IMG/VR virus record: IMGVR_UViG_3300036945_001039
Span: 1-34,359 of that record
From: a virus
Length of the DNA: 34,359 nt
Reading direction: 5' to 3' (one strand)
The notes beneath the pieces are model-generated. The model was not told the DNA's origin, did no database searches, and was given only the letters and a program-made list of their open reading frames with translations. Shown piece by piece: positions 20,300 through 28,600 of this stretch. The position numbers were made by a program, and so were the translations under genes. The number at the start of each line of letters is the position of its first letter. Within the stretch, counting starts at the first letter, position 1.

Positions 20300-21295
20300 A
20301 TGAGCATTCTTAATTGTATAAACACTGACTCTTGTTCAACACAAATTACTAAATCTGATTTAGTAACATATATTGGGCTAGATTTATTGTGTACAAATAT
20401 TCAAACATCAGAAGATCTCACTGTAGCTCTTGCAAAAATAGAAGAAAATATTTGTAGTATAACAGATACTTTAACTGTCTGTTGTCCTACAACTACTACA
20501 ACCAGTAGTTCTACCACAACAACTACAACTACAGAATGTCCTTGTCCAACCACAACAACAACTACTAGTTCTAGTAGCACAACTACTACAACTAGTTCTA
20601 CTAGTACAACTACTAGTACAAGTACATCAACCACTACAACAACATCAACAACATCAACATCATCAACTACAACTACATCAACTAGTACAACTTCTACAAC
20701 CACTACAATATATGTTCCAACAGTGAATATTTGTGATATTGAAGTTGCAACTAAAAACTTAAATGTATCAAGATACAGAAATGGTGATGCGATTCCTCAA
20801 GTAACAGACCCTGCAGCATGGGCAGCATTGACCACTGGAGCTTGGTGCTACTATAATAATGATTCAAGTAATCAATTAGTTTATGGAAAACTTTACAACT
20901 GGTATGCTGTGAATGACCCTAGAGGATTAGCTCCATTAGGTTATCATGTTATGACACACGCAGAAAGACTTGCTATTCAAGCATGTCTTGGAGGATCAGG
21001 AGTTGCAGGAGGAAAAATGAAAGAAATTGGAACTTCGCATTGGGCTGCACCAAATACATCAGCTACTAATTCAAGTGGTTTTACAGCATTACCTGGAGGT
21101 ATCAGACGTGCAGGAGCACCTCTTGTTACATCAGCTCCATTTCAAGAATTTACATTATCTGGATATTTCTGGACAGCTACTCCAGAAACAATAACTTCAG
21201 CTTACTCTTTTATAGTTGTATACAATGCTAGTTTTGTAGGAGATCCTGGTAATACTCACAAGTATGGTATGTCTGTTCGAATAGTAAAAGATTAA
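20300..21295 (+). CDS. Modular adhesin: docking module, long Thr/Ser stalk, FISUMP domain, 331 aa
   Basis: Residues 1-62 are the docking module seen in its neighbours (VTYIGLDLLCTNI, DLTVALAKIEENICSITDTL, VCC). Residues 63-136 are almost pure Thr/Ser, broken once by ECPCP, a mucin-like stalk. Residues ~141-331 match the Fibrobacter succinogenes major paralogous domain (FISUMP) pattern: KLYNWYAVND, LGYHVMTHAERLAIQ, AGGKMKEIGTSHW, ATNSSGFTALPGGIRRAG, GYFWTATPE and KYGMSVRIVKD. FISUMP domains have a C-type-lectin-like fold and occur in surface proteins, including variable proteins of some diversity-generating retroelements. Likely a receptor- or glycan-binding virion protein. Confidence 0.8.
   Translation: MSILNCINTDSCSTQITKSDLVTYIGLDLLCTNIQTSEDLTVALAKIEENICSITDTLTVCCPTTTTTSSSTTTTTTTECPCPTTTTTTSSSSTTTTTSSTSTTTSTSTSTTTTTSTTSTSSTTTTSTSTTSTTTTIYVPTVNICDIEVATKNLNVSRYRNGDAIPQVTDPAAWAALTTGAWCYYNNDSSNQLVYGKLYNWYAVNDPRGLAPLGYHVMTHAERLAIQACLGGSGVAGGKMKEIGTSHWAAPNTSATNSSGFTALPGGIRRAGAPLVTSAPFQEFTLSGYFWTATPETITSAYSFIVVYNASFVGDPGNTHKYGMSVRIVKD
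20489..20707 (+). repeat. Long Thr/Ser codon repeat (mucin-like stalk)
   Basis: About 219 bases of ACA/ACT/ACC and AGT/TCA/TCT codons encoding residues 64-136. It is the longest such tract in the window. Its composition creates an open antisense frame rich in Val, which is an artefact. Confidence 0.85.
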
Positions 21296-21312
21296 TTTAA
21301 ACCAATAATAAA

Positions 21313-22077
21313 ATGACAGTATTAATAACATTAACAATAGCAGGATCTGATGCAGGACCTTTTAATCTATATTCAGATGTAGATGGATTCACCTCAGCAT
21401 TTGAAACAGGTGTTGCCAAAATAGATTTATTAGCAGGATATTCTTCATCATTAGTTCCTGACCCAACAACAATTATCAGAGTGATGTCTATTAATCCATT
21501 GTGTACTAGTTACATTGATTTAGAATTATATCCAACAACTACAACTACAACTACCTATTTACCATTAGCGTTCTCAACTTCTTACAGTTGTATACCTGAA
21601 CCAAATATTTCAATATCTGCGTTCTCAATTACTGGTGGATCAGGATTATATTTTGCAGGAACAACTTACTTTTTAGATGAGCCTTCTGCATTAGCTAATT
21701 CAAGTTGGACATCACCTATATCTACTGTTACATATAATGTAGGGACTACAAATGGTAGTTTCTGGATTGTAATTATAGATTCAGTAGGAAACATACTTGC
21801 ACAGGAAGTAATCACTGCTTGTGTAATTACAACCACTACTACCACTACCACAGCACTTCCAAATTATGGAATAAAAAGATGTGGTGACCTTGCACCATTT
21901 GTTGTTGCAGCCACTTACCCATTTTCAATATACGATGTAATTCAATTTCAAATAGGAGTACCAGGATCTGGTCCTGTTTATTGTGGTGAAGTGGGTGGTA
22001 TTGTAGCAGGTGTACCAGATGCTGAGATTGTTTCTCCTACAGTATATTCTTGTGGAGATATAGTAAATTGTCCATAA
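21313..22077 (+). CDS. Modular virion protein with AG-GPF domain and two Thr linkers, 254 aa
   Basis: Residues 1-72 form a beta-rich module (VLITLTIAGSDAGPFNLYSD, KIDLLAGYSS) that recurs at the start of the 288-aa protein at 32197. A Thr linker (75-81) leads to a second beta domain (residues ~82-170, ISAFSITGGSGLYFAG, TTNGSFWIVIIDSVGN), then a second linker (173-180) leads to a C-terminal domain of about 70 residues (GIKRCGDLAPF, VYSCGDIVNCP). It is the last gene before a strong terminator. It is probably a decoration or adhesin subunit of the preceding fibre set. No enzyme motif is seen. Confidence 0.7.
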   Translation: MTVLITLTIAGSDAGPFNLYSDVDGFTSAFETGVAKIDLLAGYSSSLVPDPTTIIRVMSINPLCTSYIDLELYPTTTTTTTYLPLAFSTSYSCIPEPNISISAFSITGGSGLYFAGTTYFLDEPSALANSSWTSPISTVTYNVGTTNGSFWIVIIDSVGNILAQEVITACVITTTTTTTTALPNYGIKRCGDLAPFVVAATYPFSIYDVIQFQIGVPGSGPVYCGEVGGIVAGVPDAEIVSPTVYSCGDIVNCP

Positions 22078-22085
22078 CATACAAA

Positions 22086-22148
22086 AAGTCTTGTTTTGTT
22101 GGTTTTACAAGACTTCTCCTCAAGGATTTCCTTGGGGAGTTTTTGTTT
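22086..22148 (+). terminator. Double-hairpin terminator ending the adhesin block
   Basis: Hairpin 1: AAGTCTTGT (22086-22094) with ACAAGACTT (22107-22115), 9 perfect pairs. Hairpin 2: CTCCTCAAGG (22116-22125) with CCTTGGGGAG (22130-22139), 10 pairs with one wobble, loop ATTT, followed by T5 and GTTT. The second is a canonical intrinsic terminator. The two stems are directly adjacent. Confidence 0.9.
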
Positions 22149-22193
22149 AATAATTTTTTTAATTATAAAGAATTTCTTGCGTAATTAAAAATA

Positions 22194-22226
22194 TTTGCAT
22201 ATTGTAAAAACTATTTTTTATCTTTA
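22194..22226 (+). promoter_or_regulatory. Bacteroidota-type promoter of the tail module
   Basis: TTTG (22194-22197), 21-base spacer, TATCTTTA (22219-22226), matching TTTG-N19-21-TAnnTTTG apart from the last base. It lies between the strong terminator and the ATG at 22255, so it probably starts a new late transcription unit. The final A is shared with the 9477-9484 box. Confidence 0.65.
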
Positions 22227-22254
22227 CCATATTTTTAAGTAAATTAGAACGCAT

Positions 22255-23463
22255 ATGCTTGACAATCAACAATTACTGAATCAGTTGAAGGATATGCTTC
22301 GCTGGAAAAAAAGTAAAACTTACTACGCAAAGTCTTTAGGAATTTCTGTATCTGAAGTAGATGATCTTCTTAAACAGTTAAGCAAGAAGAAAAGATTTGA
22401 ACCATCGTCAAATAAAACAATCAAGGTTGATGTTGAAAAGGGAACATTAGAAAGCGTAATGTTGTGCGACTATGAACCTAAAGATGATATTGAACTTGCA
22501 GCATTACATAAGATAGATCTTGATAAATATATAATTACCAACTACTGGTCTAAGCTTTTACCAACTGGTAAGTTTACATCTTCAGTTTTTTCTAAACGAA
22601 AAGGACCAAAAGATTACAATCCTGAAGACTTTGCCAAGTTTTTAGAAAACTACAAACCAAACAACATTACAATCGCTCCTGTTGATCATAGCAAAGAGAA
22701 AGAATATGTTGATATTGAAGTATCAATCTCTGATTATCACTTAGCTAAACGACATGTGGATGAGGATAACAATCCTGTTGAAAGAGCTTACAGATACTTT
22801 AATGTGGCTCAATCTTTGATTAAGAAAGTTTCATCTGTATATAACATAAACACTTTAGTGTTTCCTATTTCGAATGACTTTTTCCATACAGATAATTACC
22901 ATAACCAAACTACACAAGGAACTCCACAAGACACTATATTAGATTATAGTTCTGAATATGAGTTAGGATTCTCAATACTTGTGGACACAATAAACCTATT
23001 GAGATTTTATTCAAGTAGTGTTCATGTAATACTTGTTCAAGGAAATCACGACAGAACTAAATCTTTCTACCTAGCACACGCACTAGAGGTATATTTCAAA
23101 CGTGAGCTTGACGTTAAGTTTGACAGAGAACATAGTGTTGTAAAAGGTAAGACGTTAGGAGATACATTTATTGGATGGCATCATGGTAACTGTAAAGTGG
23201 AGGATCTTCCACTACTGTTTGCAACACATCCTGAATATAGCAAAGCATTTGGTGATGCTAAATACAGAGAAGTTCATACAGGAGACAAACATCACTACAT
23301 GGCTAAAGAAGTCAAAGGTGTAAGAATACAACAAATGCCTAGCTTGTCTGGAACAGACAGATGGCACTTAGATAACAATTTTGTACATAGTGTACGAGCA
23401 GCACTTGTTTTAGTTTATGATAAACATAAAGGAAAGATTGCTGAATTTGAAGAAAGAATTTAA
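22255..23463 (+). CDS. Calcineurin-like metallophosphoesterase with N-terminal HTH, 402 aa
   Basis: Residues ~1-50 resemble a helix-turn-helix (SKTYYAKSLGISVSEVDDLL). Residues ~150-400 carry the metallophosphoesterase motifs in order: ISDYH (158-162, for D-x-H), ISNDFF (205-210, for GD), GNHD (263-266), GWHHG (307-311) and TGDKHH (342-347, for GH-x-H). The second motif has N at a usual Gly position (SND), as I recall in other phage members (GNDFF). Such enzymes hydrolyse phosphodiesters with two metal ions; the substrate is unknown. It opens the tail transcription unit, followed by connector genes 2 bases downstream, suggesting a late role such as DNA processing or a virion-borne nuclease. 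Confidence 0.85.
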   Translation: MLDNQQLLNQLKDMLRWKKSKTYYAKSLGISVSEVDDLLKQLSKKKRFEPSSNKTIKVDVEKGTLESVMLCDYEPKDDIELAALHKIDLDKYIITNYWSKLLPTGKFTSSVFSKRKGPKDYNPEDFAKFLENYKPNNITIAPVDHSKEKEYVDIEVSISDYHLAKRHVDEDNNPVERAYRYFNVAQSLIKKVSSVYNINTLVFPISNDFFHTDNYHNQTTQGTPQDTILDYSSEYELGFSILVDTINLLRFYSSSVHVILVQGNHDRTKSFYLAHALEVYFKRELDVKFDREHSVVKGKTLGDTFIGWHHGNCKVEDLPLLFATHPEYSKAFGDAKYREVHTGDKHHYMAKEVKGVRIQQMPSLSGTDRWHLDNNFVHSVRAALVLVYDKHKGKIAEFEERI

Positions 23464-23465
23464 TT

Positions 23466-24191
23466 ATGTCAACATTAAGAAAATTAGTTTCAGACGTAAG
23501 ATCAACACACAAGCTGCTTTCTACAGACAGCTTAATCACTGATAGAGCTATTGCTTCTGAGATCAGAAACAATTCTTTATTACTCATCAAGAGAGAAACA
23601 AATCTTAGAAAACTTTGGGCTACAGATACTTTGTTTACAACTATTTCTTGTTTAGAGATGTGCCCTGTGCCAATCTCTGAATGTTGTGACTTTGTAGATG
23701 AATGTACTATTGCAAGAAGTAAATTTAAACTTCCACGTATATCAGAAGGTAATTACCAATATGTAATACAAGGAGTTTATTCCATTAATGCAATGGGTGG
23801 AAAAGCAACTAAGTTTAAAGAGATTTCAGTTAACAGATACGTTAACTTATTAAAGCTTCCTGTAATTAAATCTGAATCTTACTTCTGGATATCTAATGGA
23901 TATCTTTATGTGACAAATCCACAGATACAAGCTGTTCGATTTGTAGCATTCTTTGAAGAAGATGTAGAGAATGATATTCTATATCCAGAATGTGGATGTG
24001 GAAAAGAATATTCAGAAGAAGAATTCTGCATTAATCCATTAGACAAGGAGTTTGCTTGTCCAGGATATTTAGAACAACAAGTGTTACAGCTTACGTCACA
24101 AAAACTCTTGTCTACATACTTTAGTATCAAAACAGATATAAGTCAAGATGGTGTAGATGGACAAGCCCCAAATTCAAAGCCAACTAGTTAA
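23466..24191 (+). CDS. Probable connector/tail ring protein, 241 aa
   Basis: The helical N-terminus (STLRKLVSDVRSTHKLL, SDRAIASEIRNNSLLLIKRET-like region, residues ~1-50) precedes a Cys-containing beta region (ISCLEMCPVPISECCDF) and a strand-rich core (YFWISNGYLYVTNPQIQAVR). The C-terminal part has CGCGKEYSEEEFC and a helix pair (QVLQLTSQKLLSTYFS). This arrangement is typical of crAss-like head-to-tail ring proteins in the cluster with IHF-like and muzzle genes, as I recall. The stop overlaps the next ATG by one base. The exact ring assignment is not possible. Confidence 0.6.
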   Translation: MSTLRKLVSDVRSTHKLLSTDSLITDRAIASEIRNNSLLLIKRETNLRKLWATDTLFTTISCLEMCPVPISECCDFVDECTIARSKFKLPRISEGNYQYVIQGVYSINAMGGKATKFKEISVNRYVNLLKLPVIKSESYFWISNGYLYVTNPQIQAVRFVAFFEEDVENDILYPECGCGKEYSEEEFCINPLDKEFACPGYLEQQVLQLTSQKLLSTYFSIKTDISQDGVDGQAPNSKPTS

Positions 24192-24667
24192 TGAGAACAA
24201 AGGTTGATTGGAGAAGTTCGAGTAAAGATAACTACAGGGAGTTTTGTGAAAAGTATCCCAATATATTGTTATCTTTTGATGAATGGAGAAATGTTATTTA
24301 TACATTCAACGAAGCATTCAAACAATACATATTAGAAACTGGAGAGAAGATTAAACTTCCTTTTGGTTTTGGAGAGTTCTCAATAAAGAAAAAGAAGAGA
24401 AGAAAGATGAAGGGTGTTGATGGAAAAGAATTTATTAACCTTCCTATTGACTGGCAGAAAACTAGAGAGAAAGGAAAAGTTATTTATAACTTCAACTATC
24501 ACACAGAAGGATTCTTTTTTGGTTGGCACTGGTTCAAACAAAATGCTAGATTCAAACATTCTGACCTTTGGTACTTTAAACCTTCTAGAACAACATCAAG
24601 ATTACTATCTCACTACATAAAGGCTGATGACAAATATCAGCACATATATAGAGAGTGGAAAACATAA
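24191..24667 (+). CDS. IHF/HU-related protein of the tail cluster, 158 aa
   Basis: Residues ~20-70 show the IHF/HU pattern: helices (FDEWRNVIYTFNEAFKQYIL) followed by IKLPFGFGEFSIKKKKR (54-70), close to the family 'v.l.gFG.F.v.....'. The C-terminal half (residues ~85-158) is aromatic and basic (FNYHTEGFFFGWHWFK, HSDLWYFKPSRTTSR) and unlike bacterial IHF. An IHF-like gene beside the tail ring and muzzle genes is a known feature of crAss-like genomes. It may bind DNA at the connector or be a structural component that reuses the fold. It is coupled to the preceding gene by a TAATG overlap. Confidence 0.7.
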   Translation: MRTKVDWRSSSKDNYREFCEKYPNILLSFDEWRNVIYTFNEAFKQYILETGEKIKLPFGFGEFSIKKKKRRKMKGVDGKEFINLPIDWQKTREKGKVIYNFNYHTEGFFFGWHWFKQNARFKHSDLWYFKPSRTTSRLLSHYIKADDKYQHIYREWKT

Positions 24668-24679
24668 ACACTTATAAAA

Positions 24680-25603
24680 ATGAGTTACTACTACAAATAT
24701 AATTTTGTTAGCCCAGAGCCAGTCTACGCACTTGTGAAAGAAGAGTTGAAATCTTACTTTGATACAGGAGCAGTAGATGATCTTTTATTTCCAACCTACT
24801 TGGAAAAGTGCCTTAAGAAGTTAGGACAATCAAGTTATGTAATAGCACAACAACTTCTATATATAGAAGATTTTGAAGCTAGACTTCCTGATAACTTCTA
24901 TGCTGTAAGAGAAGCTTGGTTGTGTACATCTATTCCTGGATATCCATATCAGACAGCTAACTCATTTTACTCACAGGCTGCCTCAGAAACAACAATACAA
25001 ATTAGTCCTGTTATTTCTAATGGTCAACCTTGTACTAACTTAGAATGTACCACAGGATGTCCTACGTGCATGCCTGAGCTAGTTCAAGCTGTATATAAAA
25101 CAAATCAACAAATTGCTGTTGAATATCACAGACAATATTTATTAAGACCAGGAAACATTTCTGTAAAAGCAAACTGTTCTTTAGACTGTGCTAACTTTGG
25201 TTCATCAGCTGCTGATTCATTTGACATTAGAGATAACAAGTTTGTTACCAACTTCAGACATGGAGTGGTACATTTAGTATTCTACTCTACAGAATATGAT
25301 AATATAGGAAATCAAATGATGCCTGACAACTATCGTATCAGAGAGTTTATAGAAGCATTCATTAAATATAAAGTGTTTGAAACACTTGCAAATCAAACTA
25401 ACGACGAAACCTTCAATCAACTCCAACAAAAACTTGTCTATTACAAACAACTTCATGATGAGGCTTTCATTATGGCAAACATTGAAATCAAGAAACAAAC
25501 TTCTTGGGAGAAACAAAGACGAGTTAGAAAAGACTTGAACAGATTTAATATGTACGAGTTACCAAATCGTAGTAATAGATATGGTTGGAGACGAAATAAT
25601 TAA
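24680..25603 (+). CDS. Probable tail hub/ring protein, 307 aa
   Basis: 307 residues. The N-terminus (YYYKYNFVSPEPVYALVKEEL) and the pattern IEDFEARLPDNFYAVREAWLC resemble conserved tail-ring proteins next to the muzzle gene in crAss-like phages. A Cys-rich insertion (CTNLECTTGCPTCMPE, residues ~117-130) could bind metal. The C-terminal region is helical (NYRIREFIEAFIKYKVFETL, QQKLVYYKQLHDEAF) and basic at the end (RRVRKDLNRFNMYELPNRS). It is likely a component of the tail barrel between connector and muzzle. Six bases separate it from the next ATG. Confidence 0.65.
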   Translation: MSYYYKYNFVSPEPVYALVKEELKSYFDTGAVDDLLFPTYLEKCLKKLGQSSYVIAQQLLYIEDFEARLPDNFYAVREAWLCTSIPGYPYQTANSFYSQAASETTIQISPVISNGQPCTNLECTTGCPTCMPELVQAVYKTNQQIAVEYHRQYLLRPGNISVKANCSLDCANFGSSAADSFDIRDNKFVTNFRHGVVHLVFYSTEYDNIGNQMMPDNYRIREFIEAFIKYKVFETLANQTNDETFNQLQQKLVYYKQLHDEAFIMANIEIKKQTSWEKQRRVRKDLNRFNMYELPNRSNRYGWRRNN

Positions 25604-25608
25604 TACCC

Positions 25609-28600
25609 ATGGCAGACGATAAACTTGACCAAATTAAGAAACTACTCGATGGTAATCAAAGTAATGTTAACCAGGAGTATAATGTAGCAGCTGTAGGAAT
25701 GAATTTCGATAACAGCGTTAACCAAGTTCCTAAAGGTATGCTCACTTATGCACTGAATGCATCAGTTGAGAACTTTGACTCTAACTCTGTAAACTATCAG
25801 AATGAGCCAGGAAATGAGTTTTGTGTTTCATTTCCTCCTGAGTTTGTATTAATTGGTAAACATTTTATTCAAGAGAAAAGTAAACATATATTCTTTCTTG
25901 CAAATCCTACAACAGGAGATTCGCAGATTGGATACATGGATAACAATGATTGTAAGTATAATGTATTCGTAAGTGCTAAGTGTCTTAATTTTAACGTAGC
26001 TTATCCTATTCATAAAGTTGTACACAAGATAACTAACTGTAGTACAGAGATATATTGGACAGATGGATTTAATCCTAGAAGATACTTAGATCTTGATCCT
26101 CTCAAGATTCCTTATAGCTTAGTACAAACTTCTACTTTTTGTAATCCTGATTACACAGATGAGATAGATTGTAATCAATTAAAATTACAACCTAACTTTT
26201 CTATTCCTGGATTATCTATTATTGATGTTGTAACAGGTGGAAGTCTCACTGCAGGTACAGTGCAGTTTGCAATTCAGTATTCTGATTCAGCAAGCAATCC
26301 TTACACATCATATTATTCAGTTACAAATCCTACACCTATTGCAGATCCAAGAATTACTACTCCTGACTTCAACTATCCTGTTGGAAAATCAGTTGTGATT
26401 CAAGTGGACAATCTTGATACTACAGGACAGTTCCAATATTTCAATCTAGCTGTAATTAAAACAGTGAATTCAATTGCATCTGTAGAACTAGTGGGCACAT
26501 ACTTTATTGAATCACCCACTATAAACATTACCTACACAGGACAAGATGTTACAGCAATACGTTTAGCTATCAATGATATCTTTGAAAAATATCCTTATTA
26601 TGACATTGCTCAAGACGTTACAGCTGTACAAGACGTTCTTGTATGGACCAGTCTTACATCTATAGATAGAATCAACTATCAATCTATTGCTAATGCAATC
26701 ACTTTAAATTGGCAATCATACAGACTTCCTGCTAATGAGAATTATGCAGATGAATTAAATGCAACTAACTTACGTGGGTATCTACGTGATGAGGTGTATG
26801 CATTTGAGATTGTGTTCTTATTGAAGAATGGAAAACAAACAGATGGATTCCATATTCCTGGTAGACCAGTGTTAGCCACTGACTTAACTAATGTTTACAA
26901 AACAGGTCCAGCTGCAACAGCTGATTTTATAGGTGTTCCTACTAATGTTGAAGATGTTACAGGTTATGAGTATAGTCCTTATTGGAAGATATATAATACA
27001 GCCACAGTAACTGGAGAGGGTGATGGATTACCTATTGGGAATGCCACACCTTATGAGCAAGGAAATTTTGCTTATTGGGAATCATCAGAAAAATATCCAT
27101 GCAATCCTGATTTATGGGGAGAACTTGCAAATCAACCTATCAGACATCATAAGTTTCCTGACGTACTTGTTAGTCCTGTATTTGAAAGTGCTACACCAAC
27201 TATCCTATCTAATGGTAAGTATGGAGTTGAAATGCAATCTAACGATGCTGTATTTCCTATTGGTGTAAATATAAACATCACTCAAATTACAAATTTAATC
27301 CAACGTTCTAATTTAACAGAAGATCAGAAAGCTGACATTGTTGGGTTTAAAATAGTTAGAGGAGACAGAGGAACAAACAAATCCATTGTAGCTAAGGGTA
27401 TTCTTAGAAATGTAGGAATGTATTCAAGAGAAGATCAAACCTACTACTACCCTAACTATCCATATAACGATCTTGATGAAGATCCATTCTTAAATGAAAT
27501 CAATAATGCTTACAGTAAAGTATCTGAAGCGTGGTTAATTATTTGTACAGAGGATGGTGAATATACATACATAGATCCAAATACAAATAAAGAAGTTACA
27601 AAACCAATGGTTGCAGGGGAGAATTATGAATTCTGTGCTATTGGAAAACCTAGACAAAAAGATTTAGGAGTTGGAAAAGCATTAATTGGTCCTGCAAATT
27701 ATAATGTGTGGTATGCTTCCAATGCAAATGCAAGAGGGTATGAAGCACAATGGAATGATCCTTTTACAGATAATAATACAGAATATAAATACACAACATC
27801 TTGGATTGCAGGAATTGGTGGTAGTGGTGCAACTGCTTTTTGTAGAATGGTTGTAGAAGATCTTGATGGACCTGGTAATAATTGTAATAATGAAACAACT
27901 TTTGAAGATCCATTCAATGGATTTATTAAATGTGGTCCTCGTAACACGCTTGAACCATATGATATAAATGATCCAAACTTATTACCTGGTGGAATATCTC
28001 CATTAGGATATATACCATTTCCAGATTTTGGAAATGGGTTTCAATTCTCAAGAAGATCATCATTAAATTGTAATATAGAAACTCCAATCAAACCAATAAA
28101 AACTCCTGCATCACAATACAGACATGTATTCAATTCTCCTGAGACATCTTTTGGACAACCTTTCTTAGGTAATGTTCTTAAGTTAGAGAACGTAATGTAT
28201 GGAGCAGGTATTGGACATTTTGTTCAAGTTAGTAAAAATGCCAAGTATAAACTTATATCTAAAGAAGCTCAGATAGATGCACTTAATAGTTCTACAGCAA
28301 TTGCAAGAATTACTAGCTTCAATGCCACTGCTTTGTTTACAGCATATCAGGCATACCTAACTATTTATATCAATGGTATAACAAGAAGAAACTATGCATA
28401 TTCTTTTAACTCCATAGCTAGCTATGACTACTTTGGAGATATAGAAAATAATCAACAGATTAAACAACGTCCTATTGATCTTACACAATATCTTATTCCT
28501 GGTGTTCAGTCTGTAGGAGATAATTACAACATCAACAACTATCAAAGAGAGTCTTCTGTATTTATAAAAACTACAGAAGATGTAGATCCATTATTGTTTC

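Noticed and set aside
20401-20703. Antisense ORF of 100 aa rich in Val
   Set aside because: It is the reverse complement of the Thr/Ser codon repeat; the composition is an artefact of ACN/AGT codons and there is no leader or conservation argument.
20489-20707. Tandem repeat as a replication origin or attachment site
   Set aside because: The repeat is in frame, matches Thr/Ser codons throughout and encodes a linker; a coding explanation is sufficient.
24191-24667. Overlapping +1 ORF (24414-24620)
   Set aside because: It is a shadow of the IHF-like gene with no leader and no recognisable protein features.
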